Notes: generated by a model not told the origin, from the sequence alone. A stretch of 64,000 nucleotides of DNA from Plazaster borealis (GCA_021014325.1 CM037463.1:3219001-3283000); one strand, 5' to 3'; counted from the first letter of the stretch, positions 1-43,659 are shown. Translations and numbers: made by a program.

Positions 1-620
1 AACCACAGCGATCAATCCCAGCCCTCAGGAACACCTACATGTACTCTGTTACACTCTAGTTTCAAGGACTTAAGAATCAGGCAAATCGTCCAGGCAAAAA
101 GAAGGAAGATCTCAATAAATGCTGTCACTGTTTTAAAGGCTCACTTATTTATAAAAAATACAAGATAATCTAGGAATTATGGTTCCTTATTGAAGACAAA
201 GAGTCTACTGACAAGTTTTCTTAATCAGGGAGATTTTTTTAATTTGTTCATCAGAACATGGAAAGATTGGTTTATTTTCAGGGAACTTTCTGCAGAATCA
301 GGGAGGGTTGGAAGCTCTGATCAGAGCATCAAGCTTGTTCTGGGGCTAATAACTCCTATGGGGAGAATCTGTCACCAGTTTGTTGCAAAAGAAATACATC
401 AAAGTAACAGAGTAACAAACACTTCTCTTTCTTCCGCAAAAAAGATTAAAGTAGCTCAGACCGCCAAGCTTTTTAAAGAAGTGTAGAAGAGAAAAGGCAA
501 ACCTATAAATTGTCTCCATAGTTGGCAACCAAAACAAAAGTTGGAACAGGGTCCGAATTCACCACTGCTTACTACGGAATTATGTCTTTACACACCAAGG
601 AACCTTGCGTTTCATTGCAA
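1..620. other. ILF2 3' side, nothing recognised
   Basis: Expected to hold intron sequence between the exon at 1158-1334 and the final ILF2 exon(s) outside the window. The 98-codon plus-strand frame at 190-486 has no recognisable features. Confidence 0.5.
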
Positions 621-901
621 GACATAAGCGCAGAATTTTGCGGCACGATGTGCCCTTAAACATTGATCTGGAGCCAACTTCATAAAACTCTTAATCAGAA
701 AAAAACTACTAAGCAAATCTCTTTGCTGAGCAAAAAATTTGTGGGGTAGCAGTCGCAACAGCGTGAACTTCATTACACCTTGGCCGGTAACCTGCTTCTG
801 CATAGCAAAACAATTTTCTAAGCTTAGAAAATTTGTGTGCGAAATTTGGCAAAGATGAGAGTGCTTTGTAACCTCTGGAAAAAGAACTTCAGAAGAACAA
901 G

Positions 902-1084
902 CGCCCAATTTCATAGAGCTGCTAAGGCACAACAAGTAGCTAAGCACAACAAAATTATGCTTACCAGAATAAAGTTACCAGCCAAAATACCGTGTCGCAT
1001 GTACAAACTGTGACTGGTATCCCGCTGGCTGTTGCTTAGCAGCAAATGTTTAAGCAATATTTTCTGCTTAAGCAGCTCTATCGA
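902..1084. repeat. AATTTCATAGAGCTGCT inverted-repeat element
   Basis: Starts CCCAATTTCATAGAGCTGCT and ends TTAAGCAGCTCTATCGA; includes GTTACCAGCCAAAATACC and TGTGACTGGTATCCCGCTGG. Diverged related sequence extends left to about 620. Confidence 0.75.
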
Positions 1085-1103
1085 TTAGGGAAATGCCACA
1101 TTA

Positions 1104-33083
<31,980 letters not shown>

Positions 33084-33151
33084 CTAGATAAACAGGACCA
33101 TCAACATAAATCAATGTGTCACATTTATAAAAATACTAAGAGGGATCGATC

Positions 33152-33540
33152 AGGGCTCGAAATTAACACTGGACTGCAGGCCAAAGGCCAGTGATTTTAG
33201 CCTTGGGCCAGTAAACTCATGACCGGACAAGTCCGATGGTCTTGAGTTTTTTAAATGACTAAAAGTAACTCAACTGTGTAATAATATCTTTAAATATCTT
33301 TCAATTGTGTTGAGTATTGAAGCATGACAAAATTAATGAGATATTTTCTTAGTGCTTGTTTAAATAAAAACAGTTAACAATTAACATACAACATTTTTGT
33401 AGAAAGTTCTCTCTCATTACATTCTGGTCTTGTAAAATAAATGATGGTCCAGTAAATATTGTTACCTACAAACCCTGTGGTCTTGTTGATTTTTCCCCTA
33501 AACGTGAGCCTGTCAATGTTGTGGACAACATGGATGAAGG
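33152..33540 (+). repeat. interspersed repeat shared with 2403-2830
   Basis: Second copy, just upstream (in gene sense) of the first recognised ILF2 exon. Confidence 0.75.
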
Positions 33541-33567
33541 CATCATGCTGCTTGCAGGATCGTACTC

Positions 33568-33657
33568 TCACAGGCTTGTTATTTTATGCATATGATGGGA
33601 TACACCAAGTGAGAACACTGGTCTTGGACAATTTTCAAACGTGTTCAGTACCTTTAA
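33568..33657 (-). mobile_element. TTAA miniature element, type A, fragment
   Basis: Only the outer 90 bases remain, from TCACAGGCTTGTTATTTT to GTTCAGTACCTTTAA. Confidence 0.75.
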
Positions 33658-33689
33658 AACCCTAACAGACTAGACCCTTGGGTAGACAT

Positions 33690-34125
33690 ACTGCCCAAAT
33701 CCTTTGATATCCTTCAGATTAAAGTTGTCATAAACCTAAAGTGCCCAAATCCTTCGATATCCTTCAACTTATTGTAAGTATACATATTAGCCCAAATCCT
33801 TCAAAATCCTTTTGAGACAGAAGTTAGGGAGTCAACTTTGTGATTTACTTTAGGTGCTCGGCTTTATTACAATCTCCACCCCTAAAAGCCCAAAACCTTC
33901 AGAACCCTATTTTGGCTAAGCTGCATAATACCTAAATCCTTCAAAATCCTCCTAGATGTAAAAACAGCCCGATAGCCCAAGTCCTGCAAAATCCTACCCT
34001 AACAAAAACTAATTTTAGCCCAAACCCTTCGAAATCCTCCTGTGTTGCAGATCCCTAATAGCCCAAATCCTTCGAAATCCTGCACTTTGGCAATGAGGAT
34101 ATTGTAGGACTTGGGTTCTTTAGGG
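33690..34125. repeat. degenerate short tandem repeat
   Basis: The phrase AGCCCAAATCCTTCGAAATC recurs with changes at irregular 50-70 base spacing (33690, 33745, 33790, 33885, 33945, 33975, 34017, 34055). Confidence 0.75.
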
Positions 34126-34300
34126 GTAAGGTCACCTTATATCCTTACCTGTCCAGAAAGTTTGACAGAATGTATACAGAGAGAAACAGACAATTTGAAC
34201 TGTTACAAATCATGAACAATTTAACTTAAAAGGGTCTACAGTGCAGTGGCCTTGAAAATGCTGCTCCTGAACGCAATTTTATTTTTTGGGATAGTTTTGC

Positions 34301-34390
34301 GATAATCGTAATCCTCCATCCTCAGGACGGTCCTCCTCTTCCGCCTTCGGTCTACGGCCGTTGTTGGGAGGATGGAGGGTTACAATTATC
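34301..34390. repeat. inverted repeat with GC-rich loop
   Basis: GATAATCGTAATCCTCCATC (34301) pairs with GATGGAGGGTTACAATTATC (34371-34390). The loop is rich in CGG/CCG. Confidence 0.8.
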
Positions 34391-35129
34391 ACAGCTATTT
34401 TTTGGCAGGAGTGCACAAGAGTTCCGGCCATGCGATGAAAGGCTGCTTGACTTTTCCATTCAAGTCAAGGTCAATAAAATAATTCAATAAGAGTTTTAGC
34501 AACCAATTTTCCTTGAAAGGAATACTTTTTTTTAAGTGAAACAAAGAGAAACATCCATAATAATAAAAAATCTTTAAAAATCCCGTAGAGCAATGTAGAG
34601 AGTGGCAGTTGAATATATAATCTTTTCTGAATTTTACATTCAATATGATGACTTTTCTTAATCTTGAGATACTGAGACCTCCATATTGCATTTGGCATTC
34701 CCTGCATTATTTAAACTTCATGAAGAAAATTTGCGCTTTCTTATTATTAACCCTAACTCCCAAAGCGTTTTTACTAGAATCCATCCCTAACCCAACACAT
34801 TCCAACAGCTTACACTACCATGCGATGGGAACTGTACCCAATCAAGAAGGGACGATACACAACCTAACAAACTCAACAGGGCCTTTTTGTTTGATTTTGT
34901 TGAGTGTTGTTTGCATGTAGCAAAAAATTTGATCAAATCAGTACAATACCACACACACAAACAACAACAATCCCCGTCAATCAAATTCCAACACCATTAT
35001 TTGACAGCAAGGATACACAATCCCACAATCATCAACCCCCAATCCTAAACACTGTACCTAAAAACTAACAAAAAAACACTTTGCCCTGTTTGAATTTGTT
35101 GGGTTAGGATTATTAGGTTAATATATATA
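34391..35129. other. upstream of ILF2, nothing recognised
   Basis: AT-rich. Several open frames here have no family features. Confidence 0.45.
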
Positions 35130-35940
35130 TAGTATGTGAAGATCCGGATCGGATCGCGGCGCTATTTTCATTGTTATTCTGTCTTTAATATCTGAAAGTT
35201 TTGTCAGTTTTATGGTTGCGAAAAATGACTACGGGTGGGTAAAATGTGACTGACCGGGTCGCGGCGCCGCGGCGACGCGGAGGCAATTATTAGCCCGAAA
35301 GCCGAAAGCCGAAAAAAAAAAGTCGCAAAATCCCAAATCCCAATCAATTGCCTGTTAGAAAATGACGCTATTTAACGAAAATTTTCATGCTCTTTCCAGT
35401 GGTATCCTCCCGTACCCCTTTCGCAGCGCACACAAATTTGCGCAGGGTACCTTTCCGGCAGCATATTTTGTTTTTTACACGCAGTGACTCAATTTTTTTT
35501 TTTTTCAAAGTATAAAGCCTGAGAAACAATTTTCTGCGAAGAAGATGTGGAAAATCAGCCTTTCTAGACCACGTGATTTTCATTTAACAACAGAGGGCGA
35601 CAAAAACTACGGAAGGTTGAAGTGGACGTGCGCCTTTATAATTGGGCGCAGGGCTTACCACTTTGTGATAACAGCGCAGAGTCAATTCCCCACCTCGCCA
35701 CCCCACCACCCCCCTTCCGTAAATATCACTGCAGATTTCATTTCAGCGCTTCCCCACCCGGACTAAAGCATTTAAAGCAGAAGAGGCGGGACAATAGGAA
35801 CTCCGTAGTGGCGTTCCAGCCCAAGTGCGCGAAATTCATTGAAAAAAAAAAAAAAAAAAAATCGGAATCAGTCGCGATTGGCAACGAGTTTTTGTGTGTG
35901 CTGGCTTGTGTTCTGCGGGCTCAAATTCTCCTCTCAGGTG
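35130..35940. promoter_or_regulatory. CpG-rich stretch, possible ILF2 promoter
   Basis: This is the most GC- and CpG-rich part of the neighbourhood, including GGTCGCGGCGCCGCGGCGAC near 35258. It lies upstream of the first recognised ILF2 exon and contains no recognised coding sequence. Promoter function is inferred from composition and position alone. Confidence 0.3.
35451..35464 (-). CDS. candidate ILF2 first coding exon (speculative)
   Basis: Within the CpG-rich block, a minus-strand ATG is followed by CTGCCGGAAAG and a GTACCC donor. It would give MLPER, and the phase fits the next known exon exactly. The donor is weak and the peptide too short to identify, so this is only a candidate. Confidence 0.2.
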
Positions 35941-37180
35941 GGCTTTGACATCAGACAATTAAAATTAAAGCTAAAAGTTGTTCTTGATTCTGTTAATCAT
36001 GTCATAATATAATACAAAGAAAAACCAAGATTTTCAATATTTGACAAATTGAGGAAACGGGGAAACACATTAATTTGAAGAATCCAAGTCTTGCTCAGTT
36101 GAAGTCATAGAAAATTGACAAGGGAAACAACTCAACTAAATGCGTTTTGTTTTTTCTCACGGTACTGATGCAGTGAGATTTCACACGGCCGAACACGGTA
36201 ACCAAAATTTTATTCCTGGTTTTTACACTTTAATAAGATTTCCATACCTCATTTTTGCCTCTTAGTTAGTCTAGGTTTGGTGGAATACGTGACTACAACC
36301 ACAAGTAATTGTGGAAATGTATGCTGAATGTAAAGGAGTTCTGTCGATCCTCTGCTGCTTGAGTGCGGTGGTGAAAGCTTGGCGTGTGATGAGGAGGATG
36401 CGATCGATCGCTAAACATGTGCACAAAACCAAAATTGCTATGTTTCGGATCTTTTTAAATGGACAAAATCTTATGTATTTCTTCTTGCGTTGTCGGCATC
36501 CATAGAAGTCGCTTGGTCGAGAAACAACCCTTTATACGAGTAAAGTATGTCCACAATTCTGCCACCTCTAGTTCAATTGACTTTACGTTTGTTTTTATTC
36601 TTCTTCTTTTTAGAATAATCATTCCCTAGTGTCTAGCGAAAGGACACAAACAGCAGCCGATTAAAAATGCTTTGATTAATATCCGAACGAAAAACAAGTG
36701 CGCCATCTGTTGACCTTTTTTTATCGACGAGCGTTGAGGGGTGCACCCCCCTAAATCAACTCCCATAGCATACAGTGCAAAATGCTAAATATTAAAAAAT
36801 ACACGAAAAATACTTAGAAGTCTCACAGCTTTTTACAGTAAAAAGACATTATTAATTGACTCTTTAACTTTTATTTTCTGCTCAATTTGATATGGGGAGT
36901 CCCTGGGCCCGTCAAGTTATTCCCCCTCCAAATAAAAACACCCCAACACCAGTGTAATTTTCCAAACGTCCGAACATCAATTTTGAAAAAATATGTCCCT
37001 ACATCTCTCAGCAAATACGACGATTTTTAGGGCCTATGTCATCCAAAATACATCCAGTTGGAAGTTAACAATCCCCATGTCACAATTGGGCAACATTTTT
37101 ACACTGAAACCTTTTTCGTACTCTCAAATCTGTCAAAAACAAAAATTAATGAGCTCGACGCTCTGTTTTCTCCTTATTTA
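35941..37180. other. intergenic, nothing recognised
   Basis: Between the CpG-rich block and the 198-bp duplication. The 64-codon frame at 36311 looks random. Confidence 0.5.
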
Positions 37181-37556
37181 GTGGGATGCACCCTAAGCCA
37201 CAAGTTTTTGGTCACGGTTGCGCTGTGTAGGCCTTATTCCCGTCAATCTTAGTGCCAAAAAAGGGTAAGACCATTTTAAACAGTGAAACCAAGATGTGTG
37301 CGATAAAGATATGTAAATATGTATTTACTGAAAAAGATTCAATAAAAACGGCCTCTTAAAGGTAATTCTACCTCCATGGTGGGGTGCACCCTGAGCCACA
37401 AGTTTGTTGTCACGGTTGCGCTGTGTAGGCCTTATTCCCGTCAATCTTGGTGCCAAAAAAGGGAAAGATCATTTTAAACATTGAAAATAAGATTTGTGCT
37501 ATAAAGATATGTAAATATGTATTTACTGAAAAGGAGTCAATAAAAACGGCCTCTAA
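37181..37556. repeat. tandem duplication, period 198 bp
   Basis: GCACCCTAAGCCACAAGTTT and GCACCCTGAGCCACAAGTTT begin two units; both contain CACGGTTGCGCTGTGTAGGC and TATGTAAATATGTATTTACTG. Confidence 0.92.
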
Positions 37557-38479
37557 AACTAGTTCGGACTCTGGCATTGTTTTTTGTTTTTATCAAAACG
37601 ATCAGCCTTTTTTTCCGGTTGAGTATTATTTACCTTTGCTAAGTCGCCTAATGTTTAATCTGGTAACAATCAGTAAAGACGATTTCGAAGCTTTTCATCG
37701 TCATCGTATTGGGCCACGTCTCATCGGTTCCACCATGGAGGTAGGAATGGTCCCACCTAGCCCCCCCCCCCCCCACCCTACTCAGGATCCTGTCCGGCAT
37801 GAGGCTGAATATCGAAGGCACCAGTAAGAACGTGTGACACTGATTTGACCAGTCTTTTTCTTGATTTCCGGACATTTTTTTTCACAGCATACTGATCGAA
37901 ACGTGAATTTGTTTCACCGACGGTTTTCAGAAAAAAGAGATATTTTATCACACAGTTGTCGAGGCTTGTTCTGCACTACAAACTTTAAAAGTGTTATCTT
38001 ACTTTAGTAATACATGCGATCTTGCCGAAATAATTAAAACATGAAGCCCATGAAGTAGCAATGCTTCCTGTAACACCTTAATACAAGAAATGTATCTTTA
38101 TATTGTGGTTCTGAAAAATTAAGTTAACACTGTCAAGTGTTTCCCGAATCTTATTAATTAAACTATCTTATTAATTAAACTAGGTAGCCTACTTATTTTA
38201 TCATGAAAATCGGGATCATGCTTGTGGTAGATATTACTCTAATAGTTTGCAAGTCCTGTGCTGTTTTATTAGGGATGACTCATTCAGTCACTCAGTTTCT
38301 TGTTGGCTGACATGATTGAAGACCAATTGGTGTCAAGTATCCAGGATTGCTTTATAAGGCATTGAGATTACTCCCTTTGTTTGTAAACAAGTTTGCCGCC
38401 TCATATTTGAAGAAGTCGTAAGTATTATAGCCACTGCTTGGAATCATTGGCTTGTGGCGGGATGCGGGCTTTGGTCATT
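37557..38479. other. distal 5' flank of nanos copy 1
   Basis: The part from about 38370 (TTTGTAAACAAGTTTGCCG) matches the far upstream flank of copy 3. The stretch 37557-38370 is unassigned. Confidence 0.5.
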
Positions 38480-38763
38480 ATTATCCTATTGAGCCATGTG
38501 TCCTCAGTTGTTCCGACCGTGTTCCGACCAAGCCCCCATCGAAAGCAATCATGCATAGAGTGCGGCCAGAGATCAATGGTATCAATAAGAAAGGTGTGAC
38601 TGTATTATCTCACCGCTATCGAGGAGTCCCTATTGTCTTCAAACAGCATCCCGAACCAAGACGTTTTGGATAAAGTGTGGCCATTTTAGTGAGAAGCCAT
38701 CATATTTGATTTGCCTAGCAATCAGTTAACAAGTCTTCTCTCAAGCTAAATTTGATTTTCAAG
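38480..38763 (+). promoter_or_regulatory. conserved nanos 5' block, copy 1
   Basis: About 280 bases directly before the start codon are shared almost base for base with the block before copy 3 and, with a 45-base gap, copy 2. The block includes GTTCCGACCGTGTTCCGACC, a direct repeat of TTCCGACC/G. Identity this close to the coding level suggests 5' UTR plus promoter, or very recent duplication. No TATA box or mapped start can be assigned. Confidence 0.5.
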
Positions 38764-39348
38764 ATGAATTCAAGCGGGTCTGTCTTCCTTCAAGAAAATG
38801 AGCTGGCTATCGAGATGCTCATCAACGAGCCAAGAGAGTTCGACCGCTTCCACGACTACTTCGGTCTTGCCCGCCTCGTCACTCAAGCTACACCCGTCTC
38901 TGAGCCACGCTTCGAAGATAAATTCCTCCATGAAGATGGTCAGGAAATCAAGCAAGAACAAGAAATCAAGCAAGACCAAGACAGCAGTGCAGGCACCGGG
39001 TTCCGTCCCTTCACCATCGACGAGCTGTCCCGAGAAAGCCGTCCACAGCGAGCAAACCGCTGGGTGGTTCCCAAGCCGACCTGGTGTGTCTTTTGCAAGA
39101 ATAACGGCGAGGGTGAAGAGGTGTACACATCCCATGTACTGAAGAACAGCTTGGACAAGGTTGCCTGTCCCAGGCTACGAGCTTACACCTGTCCACTGTG
39201 TGGTATCAACGGAGACAACGCACACACCATCAAGTATTGCCCGTCCAACCTTGGCAGCCTTGATCCAGCTCCATCCAAGACTCAACCTCTAGGGTTCTAC
39301 TTGAACAGCAAATTCATCTCATCTGCAGGAACCAGAATTTCAGTCTGA
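38764..39348 (+). CDS. nanos: nanos-like gene, copy 1 (194 aa, intronless)
   Basis: Nanos-family translational repressor that works with Pumilio and the CCR4-NOT deadenylase in germline and stem cells. The ATG at 38764 is used; a frame start 12 bases earlier would need TTG. Residues 26-36 (FDRFHDYFGLA) match the NOT1-interacting motif of animal Nanos proteins. Residues 56-73 form a glutamine/glutamate/lysine-rich linker. The paired CCHC zinc finger is complete: C108, C111, H124, C135 (C-x2-C-x12-H-x10-C) and C143, C146, H154, C159 (C-x2-C-x7-H-x4-C), the exact Nanos spacing. A 35-residue tail ends in SSAGTRISV. There is no intron in the coding region. The sequence after the stop closely matches copies 2 and 3, but the AATAAA seen there is AATACA here (39437-39442), a known weaker polyadenylation variant. 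The family call is firm; germline use is inferred. Confidence 0.96.
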   Translation: MNSSGSVFLQENELAIEMLINEPREFDRFHDYFGLARLVTQATPVSEPRFEDKFLHEDGQEIKQEQEIKQDQDSSAGTGFRPFTIDELSRESRPQRANRWVVPKPTWCVFCKNNGEGEEVYTSHVLKNSLDKVACPRLRAYTCPLCGINGDNAHTIKYCPSNLGSLDPAPSKTQPLGFYLNSKFISSAGTRISV

Positions 39349-39524
39349 ACCAGCGTTCAAACCGGCTCTTATCAGAGCCAACACATATTCAAAAAAGAGA
39401 TCTGCCATGTCTGTTGATTAAATTCTTTAAGTTTTCAATACAATAGTTTTCAAAAAGCAATTATAAAGAATGAAAGGATTATTTAGAAGAAGTACCTTAA
39501 TTTCATAACAAAAAGTCACTGTTT

Positions 39525-39859
39525 AAAGGGAGTTGGTAAATTTTAAAGACCAGTATCACTTGGTGTATCCCAACATAAACATGAAACAACAAACCTGTGA
39601 AAATGTAAGCTCAATCGGTTATTGCAATCACCAGAAAAAAGTGGGGAAAACCCTTAAGTGTTTTAACTGTTTTTAAACATCGATTTTTCGACTCAGATCA
39701 AAACTAATTGTTTTACTCATTTCTCAAAAACTACAGCACCTCAGCCAGTAATAATTCAAGGGAAGCTTTCTATCATCGTTATCTTTAAACCATGTAAGTT
39801 TAATGTAAATCAGTGAGCTTTTCTGTTTTGTGTTTTACCAGAAGTATAGAGACCCTTTA
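39525..39859 (+). mobile_element. TTAA miniature element, diverged type
   Basis: Starts TTTAAAGGGAGTTGG and ends AGAGACCCTTTAA. It shares ACTTGGTGTATCCCAACAT and CAAACCTGTGAAAATG with types A and B, but the middle differs and no strong central palindrome is visible. It lies about 180 bases after nanos copy 1. Confidence 0.75.
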
Positions 39860-41267
39860 AACATGTCTTTTCACACCAGTTCCATCATCAGAAATTGTGA
39901 ACGCATCATTTCACTGGGCCTGACAGAAAAAACTTTGGGGTACCCCTTCAAAAATTATTACATATATCCTCATTTTCAATATAATCGGCAATATTGGGGG
40001 TAGGTAATGGCTACAGAGTATTACCCCCGCACCAGAGAATTTGTGGACAGACATACGTCCAATCAATAGTTAATAGTTTCACTAATTTTAAAATTATTTC
40101 AATATTCTCGTGGGAGTAATTTTCTGGATATTGGCATGCATCTTCAAACATATGGTAAAGGGGTCATCAGGGTGGGGGGGGGGGGTTAGGACGGGATGGG
40201 TGTTTTAAATAATCAATGGTAAATGACTGTACATGTATAATATTCTCGAACAATAGACTTGGTTCCAAGTCTGAGCTCGTGTTTCTTTTGTCTATCTGCC
40301 TGAGCAATACAGTCGTTCCTGATATAGCGCCCTCTTATGGATTAACCTTCGATCACAGACTTTTAACCCTGTTTAGTCTAGTCAATCTACGGTTTGATCT
40401 AAACACAATCCAGAAAACACATCTGTTGACATTTGGTTACAATTTTGTTTAGGTCAACCCATTATTTTGCACAAAATAAGTGAACGAATATTCAATGAAA
40501 AATGAATATTCAAAATTAACTGGCCATAGTATACAACAATAATGAACATGCAGTTACTTTCTGCCGCTGCTCAATAATTTAATTGAAGCTTTCAGATAAA
40601 ATACAAACATTGATTCTGGCTTTTAGTAAAATATGCTCATCTGAGGAGAATTACTCGACAATTCCATCAAAACCGTAGGTAACTCGTTTTTCGTCTAGTA
40701 AGAATCAAGTATTTTATTTTGTATTTTCAATGTTTTTATATCTTATATTATTTTAGCAATTTTAAATACCACTGCGTTCCAAGCACTATATACAAATACA
40801 GACCAGTGAATTATAACAAAAAAGTGCCACACTATAGACGCAGCCTACAAGGTTTTTGTGGCCTCCTGATTGGCCATTTCTCTGGCACCATTGCTGTTAT
40901 GTAAACTTTAGTTATGAATGAATTAAAATCCATAACACAATATGAGGGTCAAGTCTGATATCGCGAGTTAGAGCATAGAGCAAGGACAGTCCTTGCTCTG
41001 TGGTTATAGAGCGTGTGACAGATGAGGCAAAATGTGTTTTGCGTTGCTGATGCAAACCGCGATCTCAGAAATCAAATCTAGCCCTTAGGAATGTCCACAC
41101 AGCATAACAAAAGATTGTGCGTGTCGATAATGGCTATTAATTATGAACTTGAAGGGTGTTTTGTGCGCTTTAAAAAAAATGCAAAAAACATTTTAGTGGA
41201 CGAGAAGGGAGGGGAGGAGTTGGGCGTTTCGTGGGCGAGGCATCCCGACATTCAGTTAAGGATTCGG
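39860..41267. other. between nanos copies 1 and 2
   Basis: The first 350 bases (to GGTCATCAGGGTGGGGGG) are the nanos 3' flank, also seen after copies 2 and 3. The remainder to 41267 is unassigned and carries an inverted duplication of AGCAAGGACAGTCCTTGCTC at 40978. Confidence 0.55.
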
Positions 41268-41575
41268 TGTTAGGGGACTCGTTCACCCACCACACACACG
41301 AAGCGACATCGTTGGAAAAACCATTTTCATTTAATTCATTCATAACTAAAGTGTCCTCAGTAGTTCCGACCGTGTTCCGACCTAGCCCCCATCGAAAGCA
41401 AGTTGTGACTGTCTTATCTCACCGCTGTCGAGGAGTTCCTATTGTCTTCAAACAGCATCCCGAACCAAGACGTTTTGGATAAAGTGTGGCCGTTTTAGTG
41501 AGAAGCCATCATATTTGATTTGCCTAGCAATCAGTTAACATCAAGTCTTCTCTCAAGCTAAATTTGATTTTCAAG
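41268..41575 (+). promoter_or_regulatory. conserved nanos 5' block, copy 2
   Basis: Matches the copy 1 block from about 41350, but lacks the stretch between CATCGAAAGCAA and GTGTGACTGT present in copies 1 and 3. Further upstream, from TTAGGGGACTCGTTCACC, it matches the orphan block at 42555 rather than copy 1. Confidence 0.5.
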
Positions 41576-42178
41576 ATGAATTCCAGCGGGTCTGTCTTCC
41601 TTCAAGAAAATGAGCTGGCTATCGAGATGCTCATCAACGAGCCAAGAGAATTCGACCGCTTCCACGACTACTTCGGTCTTGCCCGCCTCGTCACTCAAGC
41701 TACACCCGTCCCCGAGCCACGCTTCGAAGATAAATTCTTCCAGGAAGATGGTCAAGAATTCGAGCAAGTTCAAGAAATCAAACAAGACCAAGAAATCAAG
41801 CAAGACCAAGACAGCAGTGCAGGCACCGGATTCCGTCCCTTCACCATCGACGAGCTGTCCCGAGAAAGCCGTCCACAGCGAGCAAACCGCTGGGTGGCAC
41901 CCAAGCCGGCCTGGTGTGTCTTTTGCAAGAATAACGGCGAGGGTGAAGAGGTGTACACATCCCATGTACTGAAGAACAGCTTGGACAAGGTTGCCTGTCC
42001 CAGGCTACGAGCTTACACCTGTCCACTGTGTGGTATCAACGGAGACAACGCACACACCATCAAGTATTGCCCGTCCAACCTTGGCAGCCTTGATCCAGCT
42101 CCGTCCAAGACTCAACCTCTAGGGTTCTACTTGAACAGCAAATTCATCTCATCTGCAGGAACCAGAATTTCAGTCTGA
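41576..42178 (+). CDS. nanos: nanos-like gene, copy 2 (200 aa, intronless)
   Basis: Second nanos gene, head-to-tail with copy 1, with start codons 2,812 bases apart. It has the same NOT1-binding motif (FDRFHDYFGLA, residues 26-36) and an intact double CCHC finger. Outside the linker only a few residues differ from copy 1. The linker is six residues longer, with an extra EIKQDQ-like unit, as expected from slippage in a repeated tract. The zinc finger is preceded by RWVAPKPAW instead of RWVVPKPTW. The upstream block lacks about 45 bases present in copies 1 and 3. An AATAAA lies at 42264-42269, about 85 bases after the stop. It appears functional by frame and domain integrity; expression cannot be judged from sequence. 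Confidence 0.96.
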   Translation: MNSSGSVFLQENELAIEMLINEPREFDRFHDYFGLARLVTQATPVPEPRFEDKFFQEDGQEFEQVQEIKQDQEIKQDQDSSAGTGFRPFTIDELSRESRPQRANRWVAPKPAWCVFCKNNGEGEEVYTSHVLKNSLDKVACPRLRAYTCPLCGINGDNAHTIKYCPSNLGSLDPAPSKTQPLGFYLNSKFISSAGTRISV

Positions 42179-42554
42179 ACCAGCGTTCAAACCGGCTCTT
42201 ATCAGAGCCAACACATATTCAAAAAAGAGATCTGCCATGTCTGTTAATTATATGTTTTCTTTCAATAAAAAATAGTTTTATAAAGCAAATAAAAAGAATA
42301 CAAATATGATTTTAAAGAAGTAACTAATTTCAATAAATAAGTCACTGTTAAATCTTTTCGTTTCACACCAGTTCCAATCATCAGAAATTGTGATCGCATC
42401 ACTTCACTAGGCTTCGGAGAATTACCCCCGAGAAAGTATAGAATTTGTGGACGGACATTACGTCCAAACAATGCTTTCACTAATTTTAAAATTATTTAAA
42501 TTGTTCTCTGATATTGGCATGCATCTTAGGGGTCACCAGAGTGGGGGTGGAATT

Positions 42555-42727
42555 GTTAGGGGACTCGTTCACCCGCCACACACACAAAACGACATCGTTG
42601 GAAAAATAAAACCATTTATATCATTCATAACTAAAGTGCCCTCAGTAGTTCCGACCGTGTTCCGACCAAGCCCCCATCGGAAGCAATCATGCATAGAGTG
42701 CGGCCAAATATCAATGGTATCCATTCA
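42555..42727 (+). pseudogene. orphan nanos 5' fragment (no coding region)
   Basis: A 170-base fragment matches the copy 2 upstream region (TTAGGGGACTCGTTCACC onward) and then the copy 1/3 block through GCATAGAGTGCGGCC to ATCAATGGTATC. It stops where unrelated DNA begins. No nanos coding sequence follows. It is the head of a fourth repeat unit, left after deletion or incomplete duplication. Confidence 0.85.
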
Positions 42728-43659
42728 CACAGAAGAGACATGACACGTTGGAAACTATAGGGGGGATTATTAAGAGAAAAACTGTACGATAGGAGAATAC
42801 AAGGGACTCGTCCATATAGGTCGGTGACATCATGAAAAAAAACTCTCTGGCATAAAGTTAGATGCAATAATATTGTCAAACTCTGCTGCGCACGGCCTCT
42901 TTGTCAACTAAGAGGCGTGTTAATCAGGTTAAAACAAAGACAAGAGGTTATGTCCTGCCCATGCAACTGATGTGAGGGGGGGGGGGGGTCTCCAAATGCA
43001 AATTTACTGACTTTGACTATATTTTTGACGGACAACTTCCTTTGGTAGATTTGTACTGGTGTGATTTCACATAAAGCTATCTAGGCCTAATCTAGAAATG
43101 TTCTGTTTCTTTTTGGTTATTAATTTTATTTGTTTGTTTGTTAATATTTCATTTGGGGTGGGGAATGGTTCTGAGTCCTTTCCACACTATGGTTACTCTA
43201 CTGCTAATATTGTTAAACAAATCTAGATCATTTTCAATAATGAACCCGCAAAGAAAGACAAACCGCCTTATAAAACTTGTCTAACCCAGGGTTAGCCCGG
43301 ACATCTGACGTCACACCATTGGGTTTGTAAGACCAGTGCCTGGAAGACAGGGGACCAGTCTAGCCCAGTGTTTTATCTGTAGGGCTTATAAGTCATAGTG
43401 AAGTGATGCTTAATGAAGTTTACTTCTTCCCCGATGATCCCTTTACAGTAATACTTCGGGAAGTGTTTTACAATCCAGAAAATTGACTCCTTTACAACTG
43501 TCCCCAAAATCCGACATTATGTGGACATCGTTGTTTTCGAGTGCACCCCTCGTATGTAAGGATTTTGTTTTGTTTTTATACTATAAACCATTTATTCCTA
43601 CATTATCATACCCATTGTTCCTCCAGCGGTTATACCTGTGATTTGTTTTGAACCGTTCA
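42728..43659. other. between orphan nanos fragment and copy 3, unassigned
   Basis: No recognisable repeat or gene. A G run lies at 42976-42988. Confidence 0.5.

Noticed and set aside
38752..38763. Upstream in-frame extension MIFK of nanos
   Set aside because: It would require a TTG start; the ATG 12 bases later starts the conserved protein in all three copies.
38770..39135. Long antisense open frame (121 codons) over nanos copy 1, with equivalents over copies 2 and 3 (135-138 codons)
   Set aside because: It mirrors the nanos coding strand, has no independent features, and its conservation follows from the conserved nanos protein.
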